A DNA stretch of 61,163 nt from assembly GCA_009841075.1 (NCBI GenBank), contig VXMP01000088.1, forward strand, positions 1 through 61,163, given 5' to 3'. The notes below the pieces were generated by a model, which saw only the letters and a list, made by a program, of their open reading frames with translations, had not been told where the DNA came from and did not search any database. Of this stretch, positions 41,338 to 50,430 are shown piece after piece. Each line of letters begins with the position of its first letter. The first letter of the stretch is position 1. Origin of the DNA: Acidimicrobiia bacterium (GTDB taxonomy: Bacteria; Actinomycetota; Acidimicrobiia; Spongiisociales; Spongiisociaceae). Position numbers and translations under genes: made by a program.

Positions 41338-41664
41338 TCAGTCGGTACCGGTACGCAATTCGGGTTCCGGTGGTGTTGCAGGGGGTTCTGGGAGGGCTTG
41401 GACGACCCCCGGGGTGGGTTTGGGTACCAAGTGGAGATACAGACTGCTGATGCGCTGGTCTACCCGGTCGATGCGCTGATCTACTAGGTCAATGCGTCGG
41501 TTTACCTGGGCGAATCCGGCGCTCATCTCTTTCTTTACCTCCTTGCGCAACCTGGTCATGTCCTTACGACGCGCCTTATCGAAGTAGATCAGGAGAGAGA
41601 TGATCGCTCCGAAGAAAACGGTGACGACCCCACCGAATATTTCAATGAGTGGTAAATCTGCCAT
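41338..41664 (-). CDS. Membrane coiled-coil array, paralogue 2
   Basis: A 108-residue paralogue beginning MADLPLIEIFGGVVTVFFGA, with the DKARRKDMTRLRKEVKKEM segment, then AGFAQVNRRIDLVDQ and RIDRVDQRISSLYLHL (two complete 7-residue units), and the shared tail LVPKPTPGVVQALPEP and PELRTGTD. The DNA of the tail is nearly identical to that of the neighbours, pointing to recent duplication or gene conversion. It lies 5 nt after paralogue 1. Confidence 0.77.
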   Translation of the reverse strand: MADLPLIEIFGGVVTVFFGAIISLLIYFDKARRKDMTRLRKEVKKEMSAGFAQVNRRIDLVDQRIDRVDQRISSLYLHLVPKPTPGVVQALPEPPATPPEPELRTGTD

Positions 41665-41669
41665 GGGTC

Positions 41670-42068
41670 TCAGTCGTTTCCGGTACGTAGTTCCGGTTCC
41701 GGTGCCGCCGCAGGGGGTTCAGGGACAGCTTGGACAACTCCTGGAGTGGGTTGAGGTACCAAATGGAGGAGAAGGCTGCTGATGCGCTGATCCACCCGGT
41801 CAATGCGTTGGTCTACCTTGTCGATTCGCTGGTCTACCTTGTCGATGCGTTGATTTACCCCGTCTATACGTCGGTCCACCTTGTCGATGCGCTTGTTCAC
41901 CTGCGCAAACCCGGCATTCATTTCTACACTAAGACCCTTTATTTTCTCGTCCATCTCGCTGACCTGGTCTTTTATCCCATTGGCAAAGTAGATCATCAGC
42001 GTGAGGATCCCTCCGGAGAACACGACGATGATCACGCCGAGTATTTCTATGAGGTTTGAATCTGCCAT
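41670..42068 (-). CDS. Membrane coiled-coil array, paralogue 1 (first gene)
   Basis: The longest member, 132 residues: MADSNLIEILGVIIVVFSGG, one transmembrane helix, an acidic-basic spacer, NAGFAQVNK, then five 7-residue R-I-D-x-V-x-Q/R units and RISSLLLHL, and the shared tail LVPQPTPGVVQAVPEP and PELRTGND. The regular R-I-D-x-V-D-Q repeat predicts a continuous amphipathic helix. ATG has a GAAGGGAG site about 7 nt upstream. Its promoter is probably the AT-rich region 42069-42239. It may act as a membrane scaffold or oligomerising anchor; that is inference from layout only. Confidence 0.78.
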   Translation of the reverse strand: MADSNLIEILGVIIVVFSGGILTLMIYFANGIKDQVSEMDEKIKGLSVEMNAGFAQVNKRIDKVDRRIDGVNQRIDKVDQRIDKVDQRIDRVDQRISSLLLHLVPQPTPGVVQAVPEPPAAAPEPELRTGND

Positions 42069-42239
42069 TTCGCTCCCTTCCAGTATAGTCGGGTGGTTTA
42101 ACAGAGGAAGTGTCTACCCGATCGCCTATATGCGCCTCGAATTAATCTTATTATATGTTAACTCTGAAACCAAGATGATGGAATTGGCGGAACTTTTTTA
42201 GCGTTCCAAAATTAACTTAGAGGATTTCAGTCCAGGTTT
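42069..42239 (-). promoter_or_regulatory. AT-rich promoter region of coiled-coil array
   Basis: The 171-nt gap is clearly AT-richer than the surroundings. On the minus strand it contains a perfect TATAAT (42155 to 42150), about 80 nt upstream of the first array gene, with no good -35 hexamer at standard spacing. The other end (about 42190-42239) is downstream of ubiE. No terminator hairpin was recognised. Confidence 0.4.
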
Positions 42240-42923
42240 TCAGCGGATCATCACCGCGCCATAAACGAAATCGAGCGGCCCCATACGCCAGATCTGAGCG
42301 ATGCGAAGTGGCTGGTTAAGGAACATTTGCTCGGGCGGAGGGAGCTTGTCCAAGGAGCGATGGAGATATCGGTACTCGTCCACTGCTCCGATCAAGGCAC
42401 CTGCCATAGGAGCGACTATTGCCGTACCAAGCCGGTGGACTCGGACGGCTGTCCGGCCTTTCGGTCGAGACAAACCGACCACTCCCAGCACCCCTCCAGG
42501 GCGGAGCACCCGGGCGATCTCGGACAAGGTGACGTCCACCGAGTCAAGGTTGCGGAAGACAAAAGCCGAGAAGACCGCGTCGAAGCCGGCATCGTCAAAC
42601 GGTAGGGCCTCCCCCACTCCGGTCACCCGATCCGGGGTACGGTTGAGCAAGAGCATTTGGTTGACCGGATCAAGCGCTACCACCTTCCGGTCACCGAACA
42701 GGTCTAGAGCCGCTCCGGTTCCGGCACCGAGATCGAGTACCCGACCCGGCGGTAGGTGTTCGATCACCGAACGCCGCCAGGCCTGATCCCGTCCCAGAGC
42801 CAGCAATCGGTTGATCCGGTCGTAGCGATGGGCAATCTTGGCGAAGATGGCGTCGGGTGAGGAGATCAACCTTCCCTGATCCTGGGCGAAAGGGTTTTCA
42901 TGGGCCGACGACCGGTCTTCCAT
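42240..42923 (-). CDS. UbiE/MenG-type methyltransferase
   Basis: A 227-residue class I SAM methyltransferase. The N-terminus YDRINRLLALGRDQAWRRSV matches the UbiE/MenG signature. SAM motif I is VLDLGAGTG (near residue 63), followed by GEALPFDDAGFDAVFSAFVFRNLDS, and RPGG in the post-motif. It lies on the hopanoid side of the island. The best guess is demethylmenaquinone C-methyltransferase, completing menaquinone; a related small-molecule methyltransferase cannot be excluded because some UbiE C-terminal residues differ. Confidence 0.82.
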   Translation of the reverse strand: MEDRSSAHENPFAQDQGRLISSPDAIFAKIAHRYDRINRLLALGRDQAWRRSVIEHLPPGRVLDLGAGTGAALDLFGDRKVVALDPVNQMLLLNRTPDRVTGVGEALPFDDAGFDAVFSAFVFRNLDSVDVTLSEIARVLRPGGVLGVVGLSRPKGRTAVRVHRLGTAIVAPMAGALIGAVDEYRYLHRSLDKLPPPEQMFLNQPLRIAQIWRMGPLDFVYGAVMIR

Positions 42924-43043
42924 GGAACTTAAGATAGATCATGTCCGCTCCCTCGGTGGCTAACCTGGGGCTTCCTCCACCCTTGCCGGCTCCTCAAATA
43001 CGGTTGAAGCAAGGGTAAAAAGCCGATTGGAAAGGGAACCGGA

Positions 43044-43781
43044 ATGAGAAGTGACGAGGTTGACTACCGGATTTCGGGTGACGATCTGCAGTTCGTAGAG
43101 GTGGATCTTGATCCGGGGGAAATAGTGATCGCAGAATCCGGTGCGATGATGTTTATGGAGGAAGGTATTTCCTTCGAGGTGAAACTGGGTGACGGTTCGG
43201 AACCCAACCAAAGCACCTGGGGTAAGCTCAAATCGGCCGGTAAGCGGGCAATATCCGGCGAATCGATATTCCTCGGTCATTACACCAACCAGGGGTCGGG
43301 CAGGCGGACGGTTGCCTTCGCGGCCTCATATCCGGGCAAGATTGTGGCGCTTGACCTCGGCCAACTCGGAGGACGAATCCGAGCCCAAAAGGAGGCCTTT
43401 CTCTGTGCCGCCCGAGGTACCAAACTGGATATCAGCTTGAACCGCAAGCTGGGTGCCGGGTTCTTTGGTGGGGAAGGTTTTATCCTCCAGGACATCTCCG
43501 GCGATGGAATGGCCTTCCTCCACGCCGGCGGAACCATTGTCGAAAAGCGGCTGGTCGGTGAGACGCTACGGATCGACACCGGATGCGTGGTGGCGTTCGA
43601 ACCGCAGGTTGAGTTCTCGATCGAGCGGGCGGGTAGAGCCTCCAGCATGCTGTTCGGCGGGGAAGGGCTGTTTCTGGCCACCCTATCCGGTACCGGTCGG
43701 GTCTGGCTGCAGTCGCTGCCGTTCAACAAACTGGTCGATCAGGTCATCAGCCGGATCCCGTCACCCACCGAAGGCGGATAG
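43044..43781 (+). CDS. AIM24 / TIGR00266 family protein
   Basis: A 245-residue protein of the bacterial AIM24 family, beta-rich proteins with pseudo-symmetric repeats and no known enzymatic role. Features seen are VEVDLDPGEIVIAESGAMMFME, LGHYTNQGSGRRTVAFAASYPGKI, KEAFLCAARGT, GEGFILQDISGDGMAFLHAGG, and VVAFEPQVEFSIE. ATG start with a GGGAACCGGA spacer upstream. It is divergent from ubiE and about 80 nt before hpnC; co-transcription with the hopanoid genes is possible. Confidence 0.9.
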   Translation: MRSDEVDYRISGDDLQFVEVDLDPGEIVIAESGAMMFMEEGISFEVKLGDGSEPNQSTWGKLKSAGKRAISGESIFLGHYTNQGSGRRTVAFAASYPGKIVALDLGQLGGRIRAQKEAFLCAARGTKLDISLNRKLGAGFFGGEGFILQDISGDGMAFLHAGGTIVEKRLVGETLRIDTGCVVAFEPQVEFSIERAGRASSMLFGGEGLFLATLSGTGRVWLQSLPFNKLVDQVISRIPSPTEGG

Positions 43782-43861
43782 CGCGGCAAGGTTCCGTTCC
43801 CACCAATATTTAGCCTTCCCGATAAGGGTTGAGCCGGTAACCTGAGCCTTTCATAAACGCA

Positions 43862-44785
43862 ATGGAAGATTCAGGTCCGATGGAACGATCCCAACACCGA
43901 TCCCAGGTCGGGGCCGAGTCGCGGCCTGGAGAGGATCAGATAGGCCTGGAGGCGATCATGTCCCGGGCCGGGAGCGAGAACTTTCCGGTAGCGCTGCGCC
44001 TGCTTCCATCTTCTATCCGGGGTCATCTTCAAGCTATCTACGGTTACGCCCGACTGGTCGACAACCTGGGCGACGAATACCGAGGTGATCGCGCTCAGGT
44101 CTTGGACTGGCTGGAAGGTCAGCTGGATCTTCTCTTTGCCGGTGCGCCGGATCATCCCATCTTTCGGCGGCTCTCCCCCGCAGTAGAAACCTTCGGTCTG
44201 TCAAGGACTTCCTTCGACCGTCTGCTGGAGGCCAACCGGATGGATCAGGTCAAAACCCGCTACTCCGACTGGGATGATCTGATGGGCTATTGCAAACTCT
44301 CTGCCAACCCGGTCGGACGGTTGGTGCTGGCGGTGTTTGAAGCAGATACCCCCCGGCGGGTCGCCGCCTCGGATTCGGTATGTAGCGGGCTTCAAGTTCT
44401 AGAACACCTTCAAGATATCGGTGAGGACGCCCGAGCCGGTCGGATATATATCCCCGCCTCCTATATGGACAGATACAGCTGCACCGTGGAGGATCTTCTG
44501 GCCCCTGAGGCCGGACCGGATCTGCGCCGGATGGTGGCTTCTCTGGCCGAACGAACCGTGGGCCTACTCGAACCTGGGAAGCCGTTGGTCAGATCGCTAA
44601 GCGGCTGGTACAGGGTGGCGATCGGCGGATACGTAGCGGGTGGTCTGGCCGGCCTTGACGCCCTGGCCGCCGCCAAATACGAAGTGTTGGGAGGTCTCCG
44701 GCAGGCGGGCCGGATCAGACAGATCAGACGCTTCCTTCCCTTGTATGTGGGCGGGATTATTAAGCGGGAAAGGTGGGAGGAATGA
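43862..44785 (+). CDS. hpnC: Hydroxysqualene synthase HpnC
   Basis: A 307-residue trans-isoprenyl diphosphate synthase-like protein of the HpnC type, which converts presqualene diphosphate to hydroxysqualene. The first Asp-rich motif is RLVDNLGDEYRGD (near residue 60), and the second is LQDIGEDARAGRIYIP (near 182). YCKLSANPVGRLVL is the third conserved block. The N-terminal ~40 residues are a polar extension, so a later start is possible. The gene overlaps hpnD by 4 nt, and hpnE follows. Confidence 0.92.
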   Translation: MEDSGPMERSQHRSQVGAESRPGEDQIGLEAIMSRAGSENFPVALRLLPSSIRGHLQAIYGYARLVDNLGDEYRGDRAQVLDWLEGQLDLLFAGAPDHPIFRRLSPAVETFGLSRTSFDRLLEANRMDQVKTRYSDWDDLMGYCKLSANPVGRLVLAVFEADTPRRVAASDSVCSGLQVLEHLQDIGEDARAGRIYIPASYMDRYSCTVEDLLAPEAGPDLRRMVASLAERTVGLLEPGKPLVRSLSGWYRVAIGGYVAGGLAGLDALAAAKYEVLGGLRQAGRIRQIRRFLPLYVGGIIKRERWEE

Positions 44786-45657
44786 TCTCTTCCGAGACCG
44801 CCTATCGTCACTGTGAACAGGTCACCTGGTCGGAAGCCCGCAACTTCGCATACGGTATTCGACTCCTTCCCCGGCCCAAGCGTCAGGCTATGGCGGCCCT
44901 CTACGCCATGGCCCGCCGCATCGACGATATCGGTGACGGCGGCTGGCCACAGGATCGGAAACTGGCCGCCCTGGACGATCTTCATTCGGTTATCGAAACG
45001 CTGTCCCAAGGGCGGGTAGCCGACCCGGAAGATCCGGTACTGATCGCCCTTGCCCACGCAGCCGAGACCTATCCGATTCCGGTATCTGCACTGCACGAGA
45101 TCGTGGAGGGCTGCGAACAGGACGTGGCCGGCACCACCTACCTGACCATGGAGGACACGGTGAACTATTGCCGTCTGGTAGCCGGATCGGTGGGCCGTCT
45201 CTCTTTAGGTATCTTCGGTGTCAAAACCGACCGCCCTGATCTTGATCGACCAACCGAAACCCCTCGCATGGCCGACGACCTGGGAGTGGCCCTACAGCTG
45301 ACCAACATGCTCCGTGACCTGGTGGAAGATCATCGGATGGGTCGCATCTATCTACCGGAGCAGATCCGAGACCGTTTCGGGATCGATAAAGGCCAATGGT
45401 CGCCGCCCGAGCAGGTGGGTGCGCTGGTCGAATATGTGGCGGAACAGGCTTTGGGTTGGTTCGGCCGGGGCTTGGAGTTACTGGGCTATCTGGATCATCG
45501 CAGCCGGGCCTGCACCGCCGCCATGGCCGGCATATATCGCCGGTTGCTTCGGCGGATTATCAGCCAACCCACCCGCCCGCTCACCGAACGGGTCAGCCTT
45601 CCGGTCTGGGAGAAAGGGCTGGTAGCGGTACGAAGCGTGTCCGGCCTGGGTCCGTGA
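44782..45657 (+). CDS. hpnD: Presqualene diphosphate synthase HpnD
   Basis: HpnD condenses two farnesyl diphosphates to presqualene diphosphate. The 291-residue product has NFAYGIRLLPRPKRQAMAALYAMARRIDDIGD (first Asp-rich motif near residue 50; shown only in outline), YCRLVAGSVGRLSLGIFG, and LTNMLRDLVEDHRMGRIYLP with the second Asp motif. ATG 44782 is preferred over GTG 44773 because GGGAGG lies just before it and it overlaps the hpnC stop (ATGA). The hpnE GTG overlaps its own stop in turn. Confidence 0.93.
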   Translation: MISSETAYRHCEQVTWSEARNFAYGIRLLPRPKRQAMAALYAMARRIDDIGDGGWPQDRKLAALDDLHSVIETLSQGRVADPEDPVLIALAHAAETYPIPVSALHEIVEGCEQDVAGTTYLTMEDTVNYCRLVAGSVGRLSLGIFGVKTDRPDLDRPTETPRMADDLGVALQLTNMLRDLVEDHRMGRIYLPEQIRDRFGIDKGQWSPPEQVGALVEYVAEQALGWFGRGLELLGYLDHRSRACTAAMAGIYRRLLRRIISQPTRPLTERVSLPVWEKGLVAVRSVSGLGP

Positions 45658-46991
45658 GCGACCGGGCCACCCGGGTGGTGGTGGTCGGCGGCGGTCTGGC
45701 CGGTTTGTCAGCCGGCCTAGAAGCCCTTGACCAGGGGGCAGCGGTAACTTTGCTGGAAAGGCGTCCTCGTCTGGGGGGTGCTACCTGGTCGTTTCGCCGT
45801 AAAGGGATCTGGTTCGACAACGGTCAGCACGTTTTCCTTCGATGCTGCACCGCCTACCTGAGGTTTCTGAAACGGATCGGTTCCTCCGACCAGGTTTACC
45901 TGCAACCTCGGTTGGACATTCCGGTACTAAGTCCGGACGGAAGGGCAGGCTCGATCCGCCGTACCCCCGGCCCGGCCCCCCTTCATCTGGCACCCTCTCT
46001 TCTTACCTACCCACATCTCAACTTATACCAGAGACTTAAGGTTTTGCGAGCGGGGTGGGCTTTGCAGCGCCTTGATCCGACCGACCCGGAACTGGATGAG
46101 ACCCGTTTCGGGGATTGGCTTTCTGAACACGGTCAGGGCCGGCGGGCGGTAGAGACATTCTGGAACCTGGTGGTACTACCTACCGTCAACGTCACCGCCG
46201 AGGAAGCCTCCCTGAAACTGGCTGCCAAGGTGTTCGTTACCGGCCTTTTGACCGAGGCTCCGGCTGCTGACGTGGGCTGGGCGACCGTCCCTTTATCCGT
46301 TCTGCACGGTGATGCGGCCAGGCGGGCTCTCGAAGCCGACGGTGCACGGGTGAGTACCGGTGTCCGGGTGACTGCGGTTCAACCCGATATAGAAGGAGGG
46401 TTTCAGGTTCGGCTAGAAGATGAAACCATCGGGGCGGACGCGGTGGTGATAGCGGTCCCCCATGATGCTGTGGGTTCACTTCTGCCCTCGGGAAGTGTCG
46501 AAGGCCAGGATCGGTTGGAGGAGCTGGGCGTTTCCCCGATCGTCAACGTCCATCTCGTATACGACCGTCCGGTAACCAACCTGAGGATGTTCGCCACCGT
46601 GGGAAGCGATGCCCAATATGTGTTCGACCGAACCGAAGGGGCGGACATACGGGACGGACGCCAGTGTCTGTCCGTCTCCCTGTCGGCGGCGGAACGCTTC
46701 ATCGGTTGGAGCCCGGTGGATTTGATCAGCCATTTCACCGCCGAGCTGGAACGACTGTTGCCTGCAGCCACCCAGGCCCGGATTACCGACTCGATAGTCA
46801 CCAGGGAGCCTTCGGCCACCTTCAACGGAGTACCCGGCACCCATCACCTACGGGCGGGAACCCGATGTGCTGTTCCGGGGGTGTACCTGGCCGGTGCCTG
46901 GTGCGACACAGGTTGGCCGGCCACGATGGAGGGAGCGGTGCGTAGCGGCACCGAGGCAGGGAGACAGGCGGCTCTGGTCGGCTACCGTTAA
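45654..46991 (+). CDS. hpnE: Hydroxysqualene dehydroxylase HpnE
   Basis: A 445-residue FAD-dependent amine-oxidase-fold enzyme that reduces hydroxysqualene to squalene. The dinucleotide motif VVVGGGLAGLSAGLEA lies at residues 8-23, ERRPRLGGATWSF follows, and GQHVFLRCC is a substrate-side block typical of HpnE. The C-terminus has GVYLAGAWCDTGWPATMEGAVRSG. The frame is open back to 45396, but GTG 45654, overlapping the hpnD stop, gives the flavin fold its normal start. With HpnC and HpnD it completes a three-enzyme squalene route. Confidence 0.93.
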   Translation: MSDRATRVVVVGGGLAGLSAGLEALDQGAAVTLLERRPRLGGATWSFRRKGIWFDNGQHVFLRCCTAYLRFLKRIGSSDQVYLQPRLDIPVLSPDGRAGSIRRTPGPAPLHLAPSLLTYPHLNLYQRLKVLRAGWALQRLDPTDPELDETRFGDWLSEHGQGRRAVETFWNLVVLPTVNVTAEEASLKLAAKVFVTGLLTEAPAADVGWATVPLSVLHGDAARRALEADGARVSTGVRVTAVQPDIEGGFQVRLEDETIGADAVVIAVPHDAVGSLLPSGSVEGQDRLEELGVSPIVNVHLVYDRPVTNLRMFATVGSDAQYVFDRTEGADIRDGRQCLSVSLSAAERFIGWSPVDLISHFTAELERLLPAATQARITDSIVTREPSATFNGVPGTHHLRAGTRCAVPGVYLAGAWCDTGWPATMEGAVRSGTEAGRQAALVGYR

Positions 46992-46995
46992 GCCA

Positions 46996-48012
46996 ATGAA
47001 TCCTCGGGTTCCGGCAGCGTTAGAGCGGACCCGGCTCCTGGTAGGGCCGGCTCTGGAAGCAGCGGTAAATCGGCTTTCGCCGCGCATCCGCCGTCCCGGG
47101 CGCTATCACTTCGGATGGGCGGACCAAAGGGGTGAAACCGTCCCCGGCGGCGGTCACGGCAAGGGGGTGCGTCCCACCTTGGCGCTGCTATCGGCAGAAG
47201 CGGTCGGAGCCCCTCCTGAAGTTGGTCTTCCAGGTGCTGTGGCGGTGGAGCTAGTGCACAATTTCTCGTTGGTGCACGATGACATCATCGACGATGACCC
47301 GGAACGAAGGCATCGAGCCACGGTGTGGAAGGTGTTCGGGACCGGTGACGCCATCGTGGTCGGGGACGCGCTGATGTTGCTGGCAATGGAGGTGCTGCTG
47401 GATGAAAGTACCCCGGAACGCACCTCTGCCGCCGCCGAGCTGGTAAGGGCAACCGCCGATATGATCGCCGGCCAATACCTGGACATGACCTTTGACCGTT
47501 CCGGCTCGGTAGATGTTGAACAATGCTGGGAGATGGTGTCGCTCAAGACCGGCGCTCTGCTCACCTACGCCTGCGGGGTGGGGGCAATGCTGGCCGGGGC
47601 TCCGACCGACACGGTGAGGTTACTGGGCCGATTCGGAGATCATCTGGGACGGGCCTTCCAGGCGGTAGACGACCTGCTGGGGATATGGGGTGATCCGGCG
47701 GTTACCGGCAAACCGGTCGGCAACGACCTGCGCAATAGGAAGCGTTCTATCCCGGTGATCGTAGCCCTACATTCCGGTACGCCGGCGGGTGACCGGTTGG
47801 AGAAACTGTATGCCCAGGACCGCCTGGACGATGCCGACCTCGCCCGAGCCGCAGACCTGGTTGAAGAAGCCGGAGGACGGGAAGCCTGCCTGTTTGCCGC
47901 CCGGGAGGATATGGATAAGGCTGCGGAGGCGCTTTCCCAAGCGGGGATCGAAGCCCGGGTCGAAGAGGAGCTGATGGATCTGGCCGAGTTCGTGGTGAAC
48001 CGGCAATACTGA
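46996..48012 (+). CDS. Polyprenyl (farnesyl/geranylgeranyl) diphosphate synthase
   Basis: A 338-residue trans-prenyltransferase. The first Asp-rich motif is in LVHDDIIDDDPERRHRATVW (near residue 95) and the second in FQAVDDLLGIWGDP (near 223). GGGHGKGVRPTLALLSAEA is the N-terminal diphosphate-binding region. The start is ATG 46996, 4 nt after hpnE; an upstream open extension overlaps hpnE and is rejected. In this operon it most likely supplies farnesyl diphosphate for HpnD, though chain length cannot be read with confidence. Confidence 0.9.
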   Translation: MNPRVPAALERTRLLVGPALEAAVNRLSPRIRRPGRYHFGWADQRGETVPGGGHGKGVRPTLALLSAEAVGAPPEVGLPGAVAVELVHNFSLVHDDIIDDDPERRHRATVWKVFGTGDAIVVGDALMLLAMEVLLDESTPERTSAAAELVRATADMIAGQYLDMTFDRSGSVDVEQCWEMVSLKTGALLTYACGVGAMLAGAPTDTVRLLGRFGDHLGRAFQAVDDLLGIWGDPAVTGKPVGNDLRNRKRSIPVIVALHSGTPAGDRLEKLYAQDRLDDADLARAADLVEEAGGREACLFAAREDMDKAAEALSQAGIEARVEEELMDLAEFVVNRQY

Positions 48013-48065
48013 ACTGCCAGGATTGGATTTAGCAGGGGCTTTATCGGCGAAGGGAGGTTCCCGAG

Positions 48066-48485
48066 CTAATCCTTTTCCAGGTCGAGCGAGGCCGAGTTCA
48101 TGCAGTAGCGCCTACCGGTGGGCTGGGGACCGTCCGGGAAGACGTGTCCCAGATGGGTGTCGCAGTTGCTGCAAACCACCTCGGTGCGAACCATTCCGTA
48201 GCTGTAATCCTCGTGTTCCTCGACCGGAGCCCCGTCGATCGCCTCGTAGAAGCTGGGCCATCCGGTTCCCGAGTCGTATTTGGTGTCGCTGGAGAACAGC
48301 GGAACCCCGCATCCAACGCACAGGTAAGTGCCGTCTTCCTTGGTATTCCAATACTCTCCGCTGAAGGGCCGCTCGGTGCCGGCTTCACGGGCTACGTAAT
48401 ACTGCATTGGGGTGAGCTTTTCCCGCCATTCTTCTTCGGTTTGCGGGACAGATGTCTTATGGTCTTCCTTAGAGCCGGTGGTCAT
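48066..48485 (-). CDS. msrB: Peptide methionine-R-sulfoxide reductase MsrB
   Basis: MsrB reduces the R epimer of methionine sulfoxide. The 139-residue product from ATG 48485 has the two zinc-binding CxxC pairs (CVGCGVPLF and [12 protein letters not shown]), [12 protein letters not shown], and the catalytic RYCMNSASL near the C-terminus. An upstream extension to 48569 is open, but its sequence is not MsrB-like. It is convergent with the polyprenyl synthase and divergent from the molybdopterin protein. It complements the msrA gene at the left end of the window. Confidence 0.96.
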   Translation of the reverse strand: MTTGSKEDHKTSVPQTEEEWREKLTPMQYYVAREAGTERPFSGEYWNTKEDGTYLCVGCGVPLFSSDTKYDSGTGWPSFYEAIDGAPVEEHEDYSYGMVRTEVVCSNCDTHLGHVFPDGPQPTGRRYCMNSASLDLEKD

Positions 48486-48576
48486 TATGATTCCCGATCC
48501 TTCCCCTTCTGTCGGACGAGTATTCTTATGCCCGATCACCTGACATAACCGTCCCGACGATTCTAACATTTAACCT

Positions 48577-50352
48577 ATGGATACCGAACCCACTGAACAC
48601 ACAGAACCCGCCTCCGCCGACACCCCCTTGGGGGAAGGCTCACCGGACACGCCCGCGACTTCGGGCGGATCCACCTACTCTCGACGCTGGTATTTCGTCG
48701 CCGGATTGGTGGCCTCCGGGTTTTCGCTGGCCCTTACCGAGCTGATAGCCGGCCTCTACCTTTCGGCACCGTCCATGGTGGTGACCATCGGCCAAAGATT
48801 TATCGACATCACCCCCGCCGCCCTCAAGGATTGGGCGATAGCCGTTTTCGGCACCAACGATAAGGCGGCGCTGATCGGCGGGATCGTGGTGGTAACCATC
48901 CTGATCGGAGGCCTTTTAGGTGTGGTGTCTCAGGACCGGCTGCTCTGGGCTTCGGCCGGATTTGTCGCTTTCGGGGCACTCGGTTTCGTTCTTGGCCTCA
49001 CCGACCCGCTCGCTACCACCGGTGCCACCTTTATGGCGGCCGCCTCGGCACCTATATCGGGTATTGCGGTGCTGTCCTATCTCCGCTACCTGCTCCAACA
49101 GCCCGACTCCGCCTCTGATGCCGATCTACCCGAGCGCTTCGCCGAATCCCGGCGGGCGTTCGTGACCGCCTCGGGTGCGGCGGTGGCCCTATCCCTGGGA
49201 CAGGTCGTGGTCGGTCGACTCTCGGCCGGACGGACCCAGGAAGCGGTTGCCGCCCGCGACCAGGTCACCCTGCCTACGGTCGGTACCTCACCTTCGACCA
49301 CTACCTCGGCCACCACCACTCCTAACACTGTGGCTACCACCTCCGCCGCCCAGGAGCAAGCGGCCGCCTCTTCCACCACTACCACCTCCGAACCGGTTGC
49401 CTCTACGATGGCCGAAGAACCGGTGGTACGTGCCGTTGCCGATCCCACCTCGGCCCAGATTGCTCCGGTCGAAGGAGTTTCGGAGTTGGTCACCCCCAAT
49501 GACAGCTTCTACCGGATCGACACCGCCCTGACCATTCCCCGTGTGCAGCTGGATACCTGGCAGCTGCGGTTTACCGGGCTGGTGGATGCGCCGTTCTCTC
49601 TGACCTATGACGAGCTGCTGGCCTTGCCGATGGTGGAGAGGTTCATCACCATCTGCTGCGTTTCCAACCAGGTCGGAGGCGAGCTGATCGGCAACGCCAA
49701 ATGGCTGGGGGTTCCGCTTAAGGACCTGCTGGAACGGGCCGGGGTTCAGCCGGAAGGTACCCAACTCATCGGACGTTCGGTAGATGGTTTCACGGTGGGT
49801 TTCCCCACCAGCGCCGCCTTTGACGGAAGAGAGGCGTTGCTGGCGGTGGGGATGAACGGAGAACCGCTTCCTCTCAAGCACGGTTTTCCTGCCCGCCTGG
49901 TCGTTTCCGGCCTGTATGGGTTTGTTTCGGCGACCAAATGGCTGTCCGAAATCGAGTTCGCCCGCTGGGAGGACTTCAACGCCTATTGGATCCCCAGAGG
50001 CTGGTCCAAGGAGGCCCCGATCAAAACCCACTCCCGGATCGACACCCCTCGGCCGGGCGAAATCGCCGCCGGCCCGCAAGCCATCGCCGGGGTGGCCTGG
50101 TCGCAGAACCGAGGGATCGATCGGGTTGAGATTCAGGTAAACGAAGAACCTTGGATGGAGGCCACGCTGCCGGAAGAACTATCCATCGACACCTGGCGGC
50201 AATGGTATGTGGAGTATGACTTCGCTCCGGGGCCCTATGCCATTGCGGTTCGAGCCACCGACCGAACCGGTTACACCCAGACCTCCGAAATTGTCTCGCC
50301 TCGACCAGATGGTGCCACCGGCTACCACATCGTGGGCGTTAGAGCCGTTTAA
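48577..50352 (+). CDS. Membrane-bound molybdopterin-dependent oxidoreductase (sulfite oxidase-like)
   Basis: A 591-residue protein. About five N-terminal transmembrane helices (residues ~28-180) precede a Thr/Ser/Ala-rich linker (about 235-290). The sulfite-oxidase-fold molybdopterin domain (about 300-490) has LTYDELLALPMVERFITICCVSN, with the Mo-ligand cysteine in the ICC pair near residue 355, LIGNAKWLGVPLKDLLERAG and RLVVSGLYGFVSATKWL. A C-terminal Mo-co dimerisation Ig-like domain (GVAWSQNRGIDRVEIQVN) completes it. It probably acts on the outer face of the membrane. The electron acceptor and substrate are unknown. Confidence 0.88.
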   Translation: MDTEPTEHTEPASADTPLGEGSPDTPATSGGSTYSRRWYFVAGLVASGFSLALTELIAGLYLSAPSMVVTIGQRFIDITPAALKDWAIAVFGTNDKAALIGGIVVVTILIGGLLGVVSQDRLLWASAGFVAFGALGFVLGLTDPLATTGATFMAAASAPISGIAVLSYLRYLLQQPDSASDADLPERFAESRRAFVTASGAAVALSLGQVVVGRLSAGRTQEAVAARDQVTLPTVGTSPSTTTSATTTPNTVATTSAAQEQAAASSTTTTSEPVASTMAEEPVVRAVADPTSAQIAPVEGVSELVTPNDSFYRIDTALTIPRVQLDTWQLRFTGLVDAPFSLTYDELLALPMVERFITICCVSNQVGGELIGNAKWLGVPLKDLLERAGVQPEGTQLIGRSVDGFTVGFPTSAAFDGREALLAVGMNGEPLPLKHGFPARLVVSGLYGFVSATKWLSEIEFARWEDFNAYWIPRGWSKEAPIKTHSRIDTPRPGEIAAGPQAIAGVAWSQNRGIDRVEIQVNEEPWMEATLPEELSIDTWRQWYVEYDFAPGPYAIAVRATDRTGYTQTSEIVSPRPDGATGYHIVGVRAV

Positions 50353-50430
50353 ACCCTTCCTCAACCACCTCGCCTTCGAGCGGCCCCAAAAGTGGTGGGT
50401 TGGTGTATCGGCGGTGGTGAAAACGAAAGG

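Noticed and set aside
40724-42068. Recurrent GC-rich blocks as CRISPR or integron attC repeats
   Set aside because: The recurrences at about 320-nt spacing are the 3' ends of four paralogous genes, fully explained by coding duplication.
45396-45653. N-terminal extension of hpnE
   Set aside because: It overlaps hpnD almost entirely and is not protein-like; the flavin fold begins at GTG 45654.
46867-46995. N-terminal extension of the polyprenyl synthase
   Set aside because: It overlaps the 3' end of hpnE; ATG 46996 gives the normal family start.
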